Assembly (NCBI GenBank): GCA_018816705.1
Contig: JAHIVG010000016.1
Span: forward strand, 1-37,606
From: Nanobdellota archaeon
Lineage (GTDB): Archaea; Nanobdellota; Nanobdellia; Woesearchaeales; JAHIVG01
DNA length: 37,606 nt
Direction of reading: 5' to 3'
The first letter of the stretch is position 1; each line of letters begins with the position of its first letter. A program made the position numbers and the translations under genes. Under the pieces are notes generated by a model. It was given only the letters and a program-made list of their open reading frames with translations. It was not told the origin of the DNA and searched no databases. Of the stretch, positions 1-8,549 are shown piece by piece.

Positions 1-75
1 AGGAAGGATATCCGCTGATACTGCCTGTAAGACCAACAATGCAATGGTTATTGTGATGATGAATGTTTGTTTCAT
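1..75 (-). CDS. Partial secreted protein, N-terminus only
   Basis: Only the first 25 codons lie in the window; the gene runs off the left edge. The start is the ATG at 73-75. The translation begins MKQTFIITITIALLVLQAVS and continues ADILP, a typical Sec signal peptide with a short positive N-region, a hydrophobic core and an A-V-S-A cleavage-like end. A TATA box at 98-105 lies about 26 bp upstream, so the transcript is probably leaderless. The insertion sequence that begins at 121 sits just upstream of this promoter and has replaced whatever lay there. The product is probably an exported or surface protein; its function cannot be judged from this fragment. Confidence 0.7.
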   Translation of the reverse strand, partial: MKQTFIITITIALLVLQAVSADILP

Positions 76-97
76 AGATCAATAAGAATGGCCTTTG

Positions 98-105
98 TAT
101 ATAAA
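98..105 (-). promoter_or_regulatory. TATA box for the gene starting at 75
   Basis: On the minus strand this reads TTTATATA. It is centred about 26 bp before the ATG at 75, the archaeal TBP distance for a leaderless transcript. Confidence 0.6.
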
Positions 106-155
106 GGTTATTAAATGTTCGGCTCTGTAGAAAGTAAGAAAGAATTATAACCTCT

Positions 156-174
156 GGCAGCCCTCTGGGCTGCC
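156..174 (+). other. Hairpin near the left end of the insertion sequence
   Basis: GGCAGCCC at 156-163 is the exact reverse complement of GGGCTGCC at 167-174, with a 3-nt loop. In insertion sequences, structures of this kind can limit transposase expression from outside transcription; that role is inferred here. Confidence 0.6.
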
Positions 175-180
175 ATGAGG

Positions 181-201
181 GGTGGGGAGGCTTCCCCCAC
201 C
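181..201 (+). other. Hairpin abutting the transposase start codon
   Basis: GGTGGGG at 181-187 pairs with CCCCACC at 195-201, ending directly before the ATG at 202. Read-through RNA would fold this stem over the translation start, which could keep transposase synthesis low. There is no good Shine-Dalgarno sequence outside the stem. Confidence 0.55.
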
Positions 202-1047
202 ATGAAAAAGAGACTAACACTGAAAGATAAAGCTTACCATTTGTGGAAGCAGGCAGGGCTTCCTGACTTCTTTAACCGGAAAGGTCCGAAACGCACGCCG
301 GCTTGGAAAACGTACCTCGCATACTTAGAATACACCAACCATGCGCCGAGCTATCGGCGCGCTGCCAACTTCATGGTGGACTACCACCATGAACGTCGTC
401 ATTGGACGACGTGGCAAAAGGCCATTGCCAAGTGGCCTTTTTGGGTTTGGGACGCGCTTGCCGACGTGAGCGTGGAAGACGAGCCGTGCGAGATAGCAGC
501 GATTGATGGCACCACGCTGGCTCGGAGCAACCCAAGCCAGCACTACCTGCGCCGTATCGGCGCAGAAGGCCGAGTCAGCCGGCCCGTGCAGGGAGTGCTT
601 CTTGTGGATGTTGAGCGACGCAAATTTCTTGCGTGGCGTGTCCGCGCCACTCCTCGTGGTGAGAAGTGTGACGTGCCATACCTGTTCGGGCGCTGCCCGA
701 ACAGCGTTGACCTTGTCCTGATGGACAAGGGCTTTGACTCAGAGCCCCTGCATGAGTGGCTCCGAGACCACGGTGTGTGGAGCATAGCTCCCACACGCAA
801 AGGTTGTAAAAGAGGTCGCTATAGAAAACAGCTTAGAGACTGCTTTGATCACGCCCTGTACTGGCAAAGAAACATCGTTGAAAGCCTCATAAGCGCCGTC
901 AAAAGGCTCTACGGCGTGCACTTACGCGCACGCTCATGGCGCGCACAGCGCGCCGAAGTATACGCACGACTCATCTCCTACAACATAGGAGCCAAAATCA
1001 AGCACTACTTTCTACTAAGCCATCTAAGGGGCAAAATTTATAAATGA
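202..1047 (+). CDS. IS4/IS5-like DDE transposase
   Basis: This 281-residue protein catalyses cut-and-paste movement of the surrounding element. The DDE triad can be placed at D102 (AIDGTTL), D175 (LMDKGFDS) and E227 (QRNIVESLISAVKRLYG), a spacing and motif set typical of RNase H-fold transposases of the IS4/IS5 superfamily. The N-terminus is basic, as expected for DNA binding. I chose the ATG at 202 over an in-frame ATG at 175 because 175 lies inside a hairpin arm and adds a Gly/Pro-rich stretch that looks non-coding. The reading frame is intact, so the transposase may be active. The exact IS family is uncertain. Confidence 0.85.
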   Translation: MKKRLTLKDKAYHLWKQAGLPDFFNRKGPKRTPAWKTYLAYLEYTNHAPSYRRAANFMVDYHHERRHWTTWQKAIAKWPFWVWDALADVSVEDEPCEIAAIDGTTLARSNPSQHYLRRIGAEGRVSRPVQGVLLVDVERRKFLAWRVRATPRGEKCDVPYLFGRCPNSVDLVLMDKGFDSEPLHEWLRDHGVWSIAPTRKGCKRGRYRKQLRDCFDHALYWQRNIVESLISAVKRLYGVHLRARSWRAQRAEVYARLISYNIGAKIKHYFLLSHLRGKIYK

Positions 1048-1067
1048 CGCTTCTGAAAGAGCCTTAT

Positions 1068-2933
1068 ATGAAAAAGAGGCTGCTGTTGGTACTGCTGTTT
1101 CTGGCACTTCTTCCTAGCGCTTTCGGCTCAGTACTCGACAAGTGGGTATACTCAGGCGACTACGTGCAGAAGGACGGCGTGGTCTACACCTTCCAGCTCG
1201 ACGCGACAGGGAGGCAGCTCTATATCAACAGCGAGAGCGAGCAAGTCATGATCGAGATAAACGAGACAGCCTACACTGACTACTACGAATACAAGTTTGC
1301 AGGCACAAAGGAAGGCAAGCGGGACTACGTTCTGAACATAGACATCCCACAGCTGCACGTCATCATCAACAAGAGGGAGCCGACCATCACGATGACCCTC
1401 AAGTCATCCCAGAACAATCCCGTCATGAACCAGGAGATAACGATCACTGGCACCATGAAGAACACCGGCACCAAGGATGTGAACAACTTCGACTACAAGC
1501 TGGCGATCCCGACCAATAAGTTTGAGATACTATCGGTAAGATATGCTGACCAGGATGGCAACATCATAAAGATGCACGGCGGCCTGGCGGTCGGACAGGA
1601 TGAGAAGTTCGAGATCAGGCTAAGGGCCATCCACCAGAACAAGAGCACACTGGTCGGCAAGATGAACTACACCTACGGCAGCTTCCAGAAGAAGAAGGAC
1701 AGCCCAAACCTTGTCATAACCCCTGAGAACAGCGTCATACTGTCATTCACGACGCAGCCAGAGAAGATAAGCGTTGGCACCCAGGGCACACTCACAGTGA
1801 AGCTACAGAACAAGGACCAGAAGGAAAAAGTGGAGATTACCAAGTTCAACATCCAAGTGCCCGAAGACGTGAAGACGACATCTGTGCAGGACCTCACCAG
1901 GAAGGGAGAATATTATGTCGCCTACGGCACGGTACTGCCGACGAAGACCTTGACCTATACGTTCAAGGTCACACCCAAGAAGACTGGGAAACATGACTTC
2001 CCCTACGAGCTAGAGTACGAATACAGGGGCAGGACCTTCAAGAAGAACGGCAAGTTCACCATACAAGGCACTTCCCAGGCCCTTAAGCCCACCATGAGGT
2101 GGAAGCTCAAGAAGAACACGGTCCAGGGAGGCGATGAGTCCAACATCATGATAATAATGTATAATCCTGACCCTATGGTGACCTATCACGACATCGACTA
2201 CACCATCAAGAGCAACTTCTTCGACACGGTCGAGGGCCATTTCGACTTCATGATCCCGAAGCAGGACGAGGAGATATTCTTCTACGAGTTCAAGACTCCC
2301 TACGTGGACAGCAACTACATGTACAGGGTGAACCTTGAGGTGAATTACAGGGACCAGTACCACACCTGGAGGAAGATCAGCCAGAACGCCACGCTCACCA
2401 TAAAGCCTATACCTTTCACCCATGACCTGCAGATATTCCATACAGTGCCGAAGATCCTGAATTCTTCGCAGGTCGCGACGATCAAGGTCGAGGTCAAGAA
2501 CGTCGGCATGGGAAGGCTGGACGACATAAAGATCGAGGACAACATAGAAGGCCTTCACAAGACCTACGGAAACACCTTCAGGAGGATACCGAGGCTGGAG
2601 AAGGACAAGAAGGAAAGCGCATACCTGTATAAGGTCATGTCGACTAATGAGACCCCGAATGCGACTGTGACGACTGGGGTGACATATGTCAAGGGCCATG
2701 ACAAGTTCAGGATCCAGAAGGTCAGCAGCTTCAATGTGAAGCTGCCTCCGACTCCTGCTGAGATAATCGCTGCGGAGGAGGCCAAGAAACAGCAAGAAGC
2801 AAACAAGAAGGAAGAACAGGTCGAGAAGAAAGAGCCTGCACCGCCCAAGGAACCGGTGAAGAAGACCACAAGGTTCGGCAGTATGTGGAACGGCGTCAAG
2901 GGCTTCTTCGGAAAGCTTTTCGGAAAGAAGTGA
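1068..2933 (+). CDS. Secreted protein with repeated Ig-like (CARDB-type) domains
   Basis: The product has 621 residues. It starts MKKRLLLVLLFLALLPSAFG, a clear signal peptide, so it is exported. The body is beta-rich and holds about four Ig-like modules of the CARDB/archaeal adhesin style, starting near residues 103, 222, 336 and 446. Each has the pattern 'x-x-x-V-x-x-G-x-x-x-x-I-x-V-x-x-K-N-x-G'. The C-terminus has a Lys/Glu/Pro-rich linker (about 550-605) and a short amphipathic segment, FGSMWNGVKGFFGKLFGKK, that could sit on a membrane surface; no transmembrane anchor is seen. I chose the ATG at 1068 rather than 1044 because it places the signal peptide at the N-terminus and lies outside the insertion sequence. 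The stop overlaps the next start (TGATG), so the two genes are probably co-transcribed. A role in cell surface structure or adhesion is inferred. Confidence 0.75.
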   Translation: MKKRLLLVLLFLALLPSAFGSVLDKWVYSGDYVQKDGVVYTFQLDATGRQLYINSESEQVMIEINETAYTDYYEYKFAGTKEGKRDYVLNIDIPQLHVIINKREPTITMTLKSSQNNPVMNQEITITGTMKNTGTKDVNNFDYKLAIPTNKFEILSVRYADQDGNIIKMHGGLAVGQDEKFEIRLRAIHQNKSTLVGKMNYTYGSFQKKKDSPNLVITPENSVILSFTTQPEKISVGTQGTLTVKLQNKDQKEKVEITKFNIQVPEDVKTTSVQDLTRKGEYYVAYGTVLPTKTLTYTFKVTPKKTGKHDFPYELEYEYRGRTFKKNGKFTIQGTSQALKPTMRWKLKKNTVQGGDESNIMIIMYNPDPMVTYHDIDYTIKSNFFDTVEGHFDFMIPKQDEEIFFYEFKTPYVDSNYMYRVNLEVNYRDQYHTWRKISQNATLTIKPIPFTHDLQIFHTVPKILNSSQVATIKVEVKNVGMGRLDDIKIEDNIEGLHKTYGNTFRRIPRLEKDKKESAYLYKVMSTNETPNATVTTGVTYVKGHDKFRIQKVSSFNVKLPPTPAEIIAAEEAKKQQEANKKEEQVEKKEPAPPKEPVKKTTRFGSMWNGVKGFFGKLFGKK

Positions 2934-3472
2934 TGAAAGAGATATCGCTGAAAGAGGGCGAAAGGGTCCTTATAAGGACCGGATTCTCAGATTACCACAA
3001 GGATTGCATAGAGGTCCTGGCAAAGTTCTTGAAGAGCATGGATGTCATCATAATCACCTTTGACACCAACATAAGGGACATCGTGGACGGTCTGCTCAGC
3101 AGGGGAGTTAAGCCGTCCAGGATACATATCATCGATTGCGTGTCCATCACGCTAGGTAGGGGCAGCGCGCCTGTCTCGAAGCTCATAAACATATATCGGC
3201 CTGAATACTTCGTCGACATCCAGGTCTATACCTTCCTCTTCCTGAAGGAAGCGCGGTTCAGGAACACAGTGATATTCTTCCACAGCATGCACGAGCTGGA
3301 GGAATACCAGAACTTCGACGAGATCGGGCTGTTCCTGTTCACATTCAGGGAGTTCATAAAGAAGCACAAGATCCCCCAGGTCATCATGGAACACGACCAG
3401 CTCGACTACAGCCTGGCCAAGATAATCGAGGCGCACGCCGAACGGGTCGTTGAGTATGGGGTGATTGATTAG
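2933..3472 (+). CDS. Uncharacterised cytosolic protein, possible RecA/KaiC-like fold
   Basis: This 179-residue protein starts at an ATG that overlaps the upstream stop by one base, which implies translational coupling. The sequence alternates hydrophobic beta strands and helices (GERVLIRTG, SMDVIIITFD, PSRIHIIDC, NTVIFFHSM, PQVIMEHD), like a degenerate RecA/KaiC-type alpha/beta domain. There is no Walker A motif; the equivalent position reads GFSDYH. It has no signal peptide or membrane segment. Partnership with the secreted protein before it is suggested only by the overlap. The 3' end overlaps the convergent polymerase gene by 4 nt. I do not recognise a family with confidence. Confidence 0.65.
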   Translation: MKEISLKEGERVLIRTGFSDYHKDCIEVLAKFLKSMDVIIITFDTNIRDIVDGLLSRGVKPSRIHIIDCVSITLGRGSAPVSKLINIYRPEYFVDIQVYTFLFLKEARFRNTVIFFHSMHELEEYQNFDEIGLFLFTFREFIKKHKIPQVIMEHDQLDYSLAKIIEAHAERVVEYGVID

Positions 3473-5799
3473 AACCCGAACAGCGTCTTCTGCTTGGAGC
3501 CTTTCATGATGTCCTCGAAACTCGCGTCGTAGAATGATAAGACAGCGTCTGCGATGGGCTTGAGCTGCTTCTCGATATAGTGGTCATAATCTATGCGCTT
3601 GGGCTTGAGCTCGATGGGCTCCGGGCCGTCAGCAGTCATGATGTATAATATCCTTGAGGATTTCAAGGTCTTGCCTGCCGCCTCGAGCTTCCTCGCTGCT
3701 TTCACGTGCGGCGGCGTGGTCTTGGTGTACTCAGCCAGCTTCTTGCGGATGGATTTCTTGTATATCACCAGGTCATCATACTTCCCTGCCCTCAATGACT
3801 CGACGAAGCGCTTGATGAACTTTGTTACCTCCTGCTCGTGGAAGATCTTGTCCAGCAATTCCAGCTGGAACTTCTTTGCCAGGGCTGTCCAGTCTGAACG
3901 GACGAACTCAAGGCCTGTGAACTCCAGCTTCTCCTCGCCGTCCTTGAGAATAATGCCCGCATAGCGCTTCTTTGCACCGACAGTGGAATGCCTGACTGTC
4001 GGCATCATGAACTTTGTGAAGCATTTTTCGAACTCGAGCTCCATGAAGCTCTTCCTGTTGTAGTTGTCCTTGATGTGCTTGTCGTAGAAAGTGTTGATGC
4101 TGTCCTGTATCTCCTTGCCAATCCTCTTGGCCTCAGCCAGGCTCTTTGCCTGCGGGTCGGTGAAGATGGAATCTGTATCACCATAGATCACCTCATAGCC
4201 CATCTCCCTGACCTTCTCTGCTGTCAGCTTTATGAGGTGCTGGCCAGAGTGGGTGATGGCATTCGCCAGATTGCTGGAGAAGAACCTGCAGTTCGGGTTT
4301 GCTAGCACGCCGTAGAGGCTGTTCATCAGTATCTTTATGGCGAAGCTGGCGTTCTGGTCATTCTTTCTCTTCGCCTTGTCGCGTTGCTGCCATAAGTGCT
4401 GGATTATCCTTGGAAGGATGCCGTCCTGGTTCCTGAACGATGCGTGGTTGACCAAGGTGACGACGTCCTTGCCTTTCCTGTTCTGGCCCAGGTATGAGTA
4501 TGGGTCTATGTTGAAGGTCCTCATTATGCTCGGGTACAGGCTCTTGAAGTCATGGACGAGGATATTGTTGTAGATGCCCGGCTTTGAAGTCATCACAAAA
4601 CCGCCCCTTGTCTGGGCCTCCTTTTCCTGGTGCTGGACTGAGGGCGCCACCACCTTGATCATCTTCAGTTCTCTCATGTAGAGAGAGTCTAGTGAAGCTA
4701 TCGATGCTGATACCCTTTCTAGAGGCATTCCGGCCAATAGGCTGCGTTGGATTGTGAGTGCCAAGGCGCCTGATTCCTGCAATACATCGTATGCGAGTAT
4801 TGAGTCTTTAAGGTTGTAATTCACCAAGAGCTGCTGGTCTTGCTTGTATGCGTTCTCTATCTCCTTCCAGCGGTCATCCCCTTCTATCAGTTTCTTCTCT
4901 TTCAGGTAGGTCTGGGCTGCAGTCGCCAGCTTGTAGTCTTCTAATCTTATGAACGAGTTCTTCAGGAGGGCTATCCCGTCCAATACTTGCCTGCCATTGA
5001 AGTTGACTGATGATTCCTTGAAGAAACTGTCTGATAATCTCAGCTTGCAGGATGACGGTTCTCTCCCGAGCCAGAAGTCCAATCCATGTTTCCTGTACAA
5101 TGACTGCAGTATCGACAGGTCGAAGTCTATCACGTTCCAGCCTGTGATGATGTCAGGGTCGAGCTCTTTCACCTTCTCCGTGAAGGCTTCTAACAGCTGT
5201 TTCTCGTCCTTGAAGCTCGTGGCCTTGTTGAGCTTCTTGTTGGAAATTATGAATACGTGAGAGTAGCCCTCTGTGTGCATGGATAACGCAAAGAGAGTCT
5301 TTCCTTTAAGGTCTGTCTCAATGTCAATGCTGAGTATCTTCAGTTTCGGGGTGAATTGTGCAGGTCTGATCCCAGGGTTGATGTAAATCCTGTCAACATA
5401 ATCGCCTTTCTCGTATTTTCCTGTGATCTCGCACGATCCGAGGATGCCATTATCCATCATGAAGCGGTAGGGGAAGCGGACATCAGCTTCGTAGCACTTG
5501 ATATCCTTGTCTTCAAGCTGCTGCCTGAGCTTCGGCACCTGGTTCGGGGTGTTGAGGATGATTCTTATTACCGCGTTGCCGGAGAAGTCCTTGAAGCCGG
5601 GGTCTTCGGTGTCGAATTGGTCTATCTTCTTGGCTTTCGTCAGGTCTGACTTCTTTATCCAGAAGTACGGCCGGAAGTCGCTTATGCTCTGGAAGGACTC
5701 GCCGGTCTCCATGCGGCCGTAGAGATGCACCTGCGCAGTTTCCTTGCCGGACCCGTCCCTGACTGTGCGGTAGGTGGAATAGACGACGAAGGCTTTCAT
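3469..5799 (-). CDS. polB: Family B DNA polymerase, replicative, with 3'-5' exonuclease
   Basis: The 776-residue protein has the full length and motif order of archaeal PolB. The proofreading exonuclease shows Exo I (LSIDIETD, D159/E161), Exo II (GWNVIDFDL, near 221-228) and Exo III (YNLKDSILAYD, 328-338). The polymerase domain shows motif A (HDFKSLYPSIM, D417), motif B (K489 to N493, IKILMNSLYG) and motif C (YGDTDSIF, 539-546), so all catalytic residues are present. The last residues, KQKTLFGF, look like an archaeal PCNA-interacting peptide. No intein is present. A TATA box centred 26 bp before the ATG predicts a leaderless transcript. It is a single-gene unit, convergent with the gene at 2933-3472. 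Confidence 0.97.
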   Translation of the reverse strand: MKAFVVYSTYRTVRDGSGKETAQVHLYGRMETGESFQSISDFRPYFWIKKSDLTKAKKIDQFDTEDPGFKDFSGNAVIRIILNTPNQVPKLRQQLEDKDIKCYEADVRFPYRFMMDNGILGSCEITGKYEKGDYVDRIYINPGIRPAQFTPKLKILSIDIETDLKGKTLFALSMHTEGYSHVFIISNKKLNKATSFKDEKQLLEAFTEKVKELDPDIITGWNVIDFDLSILQSLYRKHGLDFWLGREPSSCKLRLSDSFFKESSVNFNGRQVLDGIALLKNSFIRLEDYKLATAAQTYLKEKKLIEGDDRWKEIENAYKQDQQLLVNYNLKDSILAYDVLQESGALALTIQRSLLAGMPLERVSASIASLDSLYMRELKMIKVVAPSVQHQEKEAQTRGGFVMTSKPGIYNNILVHDFKSLYPSIMRTFNIDPYSYLGQNRKGKDVVTLVNHASFRNQDGILPRIIQHLWQQRDKAKRKNDQNASFAIKILMNSLYGVLANPNCRFFSSNLANAITHSGQHLIKLTAEKVREMGYEVIYGDTDSIFTDPQAKSLAEAKRIGKEIQDSINTFYDKHIKDNYNRKSFMELEFEKCFTKFMMPTVRHSTVGAKKRYAGIILKDGEEKLEFTGLEFVRSDWTALAKKFQLELLDKIFHEQEVTKFIKRFVESLRAGKYDDLVIYKKSIRKKLAEYTKTTPPHVKAARKLEAAGKTLKSSRILYIMTADGPEPIELKPKRIDYDHYIEKQLKPIADAVLSFYDASFEDIMKGSKQKTLFGF

Positions 5800-5820
5800 G
5801 GGAATGAATCATGAGAAGAT

Positions 5821-5829
5821 ATATTTAAA
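5821..5829 (-). promoter_or_regulatory. TATA box of polB
   Basis: The minus strand reads TTTAAATAT, centred about 26 bp before the polB ATG, which is consistent with a leaderless mRNA. Confidence 0.65.
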
Positions 5830-5869
5830 GGGTTTGGTTCACCATCTGTAAGAAGTCAGGCTTAAAAGA

Positions 5870-6748
5870 TTAACGCTTCTGTCTCTTTAAATTGTTGATC
5901 TCATTTCGCAATGATTCCATGGAGTCATAATAATCCTTGTCAGGGGGATGCTCGTTATTTATGGCAGATTTCATATGATTATAAGCCCTTTCACGAGCAT
6001 CGATATAATCCTGAGTGGAACGCCCCACTCCGAGTTTATTTATCATTAGAAATGCCTCATGGTCTACACGCGAGTAATACTGAACCCATTCCATTTCATA
6101 AACCCGCTGTCTTTCAATAGCACCGTGTTTGTTCCGAGCCACATCAAGATTGTTTTTATAAATTTGCTTTGGATCCAGGCCGATTGCCTTCTCGTAGTAT
6201 TTGATCGCAGCATAATAATAAGAACTGCTGTTCTCATTATCGCCAAGTTGAATCGATGCGTAGCCCATGCCGTGATATGCGTCGGCCCTATTCAAATCGT
6301 GATACGTTGCCAGCTTGAACTTCTCAATGGCTGCCTTATATTGCCCCTTGTGTACTAGACCCCATCCTTCCCTTATCTTATCATCATATTTTTTCTTGGC
6401 TTCACCCTCCCTTTTCTTTTCGTCCCGGTTCTCCTTATAAGTTTCATAAGACGAGACAAGACGGTCTATGCCACTGTCAAGGCTGGACTGCATCGCAATA
6501 ATCTTGTGCTTTACGGCCTGGAAACCGGAAGAATCCCTGTATTCGACTGCTCCAGCCAGCAATGACAACGCTGTGAAGATATACAGAAACGGCCTCCTGA
6601 GGATGTCCCTATGTCGCTCCCTGAAGGATGCAGGCACATGACCAGGCTCAGAGGGTCCTGATGCCCGCAATCGGTCATTCAACTGTGTTTCCTCCATTAG
6701 CCTCCTCAACCTGGCTTCAAGGTCCGTCTCTATGGGTCTGTGTTTCAT
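5870..6748 (-). CDS. Membrane-anchored TPR protein with the shared N-terminal peptide
   Basis: The product has 292 residues and is the last gene of the 22-kb cluster. The start at 6748 gives the 4-nt ATGA overlap seen throughout the cluster; an ATG at 6760 would add four residues. The N-terminus MKHRPIETDLEARLRRLM is one copy of the peptide shared by this gene family. Residues 53-69 (PFLYIFTALSLLAGAVE) form a single transmembrane segment. A charged helical stretch (about 85-120) follows, then two to three TPR-like repeats (GWGLVHKGQYKAAIEKFKLA; YYYAAIKYYEKAIGLDP). It would place TPRs on one side of the membrane with the peptide on the other, or form a hairpin anchor. It may tether the cluster's assembly to the membrane. 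Confidence 0.75.
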   Translation of the reverse strand: MKHRPIETDLEARLRRLMEETQLNDRLRASGPSEPGHVPASFRERHRDILRRPFLYIFTALSLLAGAVEYRDSSGFQAVKHKIIAMQSSLDSGIDRLVSSYETYKENRDEKKREGEAKKKYDDKIREGWGLVHKGQYKAAIEKFKLATYHDLNRADAYHGMGYASIQLGDNENSSSYYYAAIKYYEKAIGLDPKQIYKNNLDVARNKHGAIERQRVYEMEWVQYYSRVDHEAFLMINKLGVGRSTQDYIDARERAYNHMKSAINNEHPPDKDYYDSMESLRNEINNLKRQKR

Positions 6749-7920
6749 CTTGGCTGCCATTGGAGGAATTCGATATTAGTTCGTTTATAATTAGGAAGCA
6801 CTTTAATTGTTTGTATCTGTCTTGTTACAATGTCAAAAATATATATTAGTGGATAATCCTGAGACGACTCTCGTGTAAATACAAATTTTGTCGAATCCGG
6901 AGACCAAATATATGATATACTACCATTATCATAAGAATTCTTAAATTGAATGATTTCCTTATCCCCTTTTATAGTCAGATATTTATCACTTTCTTTGACC
7001 GTATATTTACCATCAGGTGATTTAGTAATAATCCTTTGCCTCACAGTCTTATTAGGCACACCCTTATCAATTCTAAAAACAACATATCCTTCTGAATTAG
7101 TATACCAGAAACGTATTTTGTTGGCCATGATTTCTCGCCAATACCGCACACGAACATCATCAAGAAAAATTGGGTCACTGCAGTGATATGCACTGTCTAA
7201 TATGCGTAATCCTGAACCATCCGCGTTTATCAATGCAAGGTCATTCGTTCTATTCTTTGCTCCCCTTTGTTTGAAAAATACGATCTTTTCGCCACTTGGA
7301 GATAATGAGAAATCAGAAGGATAATCTTTATCATCCAAACCCAATCCGGATGCTATGAGATGGGTCGTCATATCAACCCTGTTAAGCACCATCAGCGAAT
7401 TACCATTGAAGTAGCTTGTATAATAAATTTTTTCCCCATCAGGAGAATAGGTCGGAAAAAATAATCCATTTTTATCTCTAAAAATAAAGAATATTCTGCC
7501 GTCCAAACCGACTTCGAACATAATTTCATCTTCACCAGAGAAATCCTTTGGAGGTATTGACCTGTCTTCCTCGCCGATTGTTGGTAACTTTGTATTTTTC
7601 GAAATTTTATTGCAACTTAATAATAAACGGTTTCCATCAGGCGACCATGACAGGGGGATGTAATTAAATGATAATTTCCTCAAGCTAGACCCGTCAACAT
7701 TGACGACCCAGGTTTGTCTATATGTATTTGTTTCCTTAATAAAAAAAAGAAGCTTATCAATTGAGGAGGTCAGTACTTGGTAATTCTCCCTGCGCCTTTC
7801 TATATCCTCAAATATCTTACGTACTAGGGGATCCTCCGGATCAATACCGACTATCCTCGGTGTTGACATCATCTCCCTGACCTTCCCTTCAAGGTCATCC
7901 TCTATCGGTTTGTCTGTCAT
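6745..7920 (-). CDS. TolB-like beta-propeller protein with the shared N-terminal peptide
   Basis: This 391-residue protein begins MTDKPIEDDLEGKVREMM, the shared peptide, and then forms a predicted beta-propeller. Blade signatures of the WD40/TolB 'SPDG' kind recur: SWSPDGNRLLLS, YSPDGEKIYYTS, SLSPSGEKIVFF, KSPDGKYTV and WSPDSTKFVFT. No signal peptide is present, so unlike bacterial TolB it should be cytosolic. It overlaps both neighbours by ATGA. The gene is visibly richer in A+T than most of its neighbours, which suggests separate acquisition or relaxed codon use. A scaffold role for protein binding is inferred from the fold. Confidence 0.8.
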   Translation of the reverse strand: MTDKPIEDDLEGKVREMMSTPRIVGIDPEDPLVRKIFEDIERRRENYQVLTSSIDKLLFFIKETNTYRQTWVVNVDGSSLRKLSFNYIPLSWSPDGNRLLLSCNKISKNTKLPTIGEEDRSIPPKDFSGEDEIMFEVGLDGRIFFIFRDKNGLFFPTYSPDGEKIYYTSYFNGNSLMVLNRVDMTTHLIASGLGLDDKDYPSDFSLSPSGEKIVFFKQRGAKNRTNDLALINADGSGLRILDSAYHCSDPIFLDDVRVRYWREIMANKIRFWYTNSEGYVVFRIDKGVPNKTVRQRIITKSPDGKYTVKESDKYLTIKGDKEIIQFKNSYDNGSISYIWSPDSTKFVFTRESSQDYPLIYIFDIVTRQIQTIKVLPNYKRTNIEFLQWQPR

Positions 7921-8549
7921 TTTCTCTTGTACAGGAAATAATTCACCTGCCCCTGGAAGCTGTATCCTCTTGAGTCAACTCTTTTGATGCTGAATTCATA
8001 AGGATAAATATCTGTGAACATCACGACAGCTGAGTTGCCCCCAAGCTCCTTGCCCTGCTTCTTTATCAGCTCATATAAGTCCGTGACGACGCGTCCCTTC
8101 CAATAGTCATTCACTTCATCCCTAGATTCTCGAACAATCGGTCTATCAACCTGCCTGGAAAACCGGTCCATGCTCGATAATCTTGAGAAGTCAATGCCTT
8201 CAGCCTTGATCTTCTCGAGATGTTCCATCAATTGCTCCATGTCTGGATAGAGTGAAGGGCTATATGTCGATACTTCTTTAACCCATGGATTACTATCGGC
8301 TTTGTAGACATCTGTCTTGATCAGGATCCTACCTTTGAACCTGTAGCTGGAATCAGAAGGGAGGACAGAACGTACCTCGAATGCAAGCTCAGGTTTTTTC
8401 CTTTTTTGCCGCCTGGAGACATTAAGCTGTGGCAATTCCTCAGGTATATCGATGTCAGGTGGGGCTTTCCGTGTCCGACCGGCTGCCTTGTCCTCCTTCA
8501 TCATCCCCCTGATCCTCTCGTTTAGGTCATCCTCTATCGGTTTGGTCAT
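7917..8549 (-). CDS. Uncharacterised protein with the shared N-terminal peptide
   Basis: This 210-residue protein starts MTKPIEDDLNERIRGMM, the shared peptide. A basic, low-complexity linker (about 20-55, including RRQKRKKPE) follows, and then a folded alpha/beta domain of about 150 residues. This domain ends in beta-rich sequence (AVVMFTDIYPYEFSIKRVDSRGYSFQGQVNYFLY). I recognise no family. It overlaps its neighbours on both sides by ATGA and must belong to the same translational chain. It is the only member of the tagged set without obvious TPR or propeller repeats, so it may be an effector or target domain. Confidence 0.7.
   Translation of the reverse strand: MTKPIEDDLNERIRGMMKEDKAAGRTRKAPPDIDIPEELPQLNVSRRQKRKKPELAFEVRSVLPSDSSYRFKGRILIKTDVYKADSNPWVKEVSTYSPSLYPDMEQLMEHLEKIKAEGIDFSRLSSMDRFSRQVDRPIVRESRDEVNDYWKGRVVTDLYELIKKQGKELGGNSAVVMFTDIYPYEFSIKRVDSRGYSFQGQVNYFLYKRK

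Larger units (their letters stand above)
121..1063 (+). mobile_element. Complete insertion sequence with DDE transposase
   Basis: The element contains one transposase gene and is bounded by imperfect terminal inverted repeats. The left end reads GGCTCTGTAGAAA (121-133). The right end, read inward on the minus strand, is GGCTCTTTCAGAA (1063-1051); the first six bases are identical and more match if one base is gapped. No clear target-site duplication is visible. Two hairpins lie between the left end and the transposase start. The same 13-base left end recurs exactly at 28758-28770 in a small foldback element. The right end lies only 4 bp before the ATG of the next gene, so the insertion has separated that gene from its original upstream region. 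Confidence 0.75.

Noticed and set aside
2010-2795. Long open frame antisense to the multi-Ig gene
   Set aside because: The plus-strand frame has a signal peptide and clear domain repeats; the antisense translation is low-complexity and has no promoter or ribosome site.
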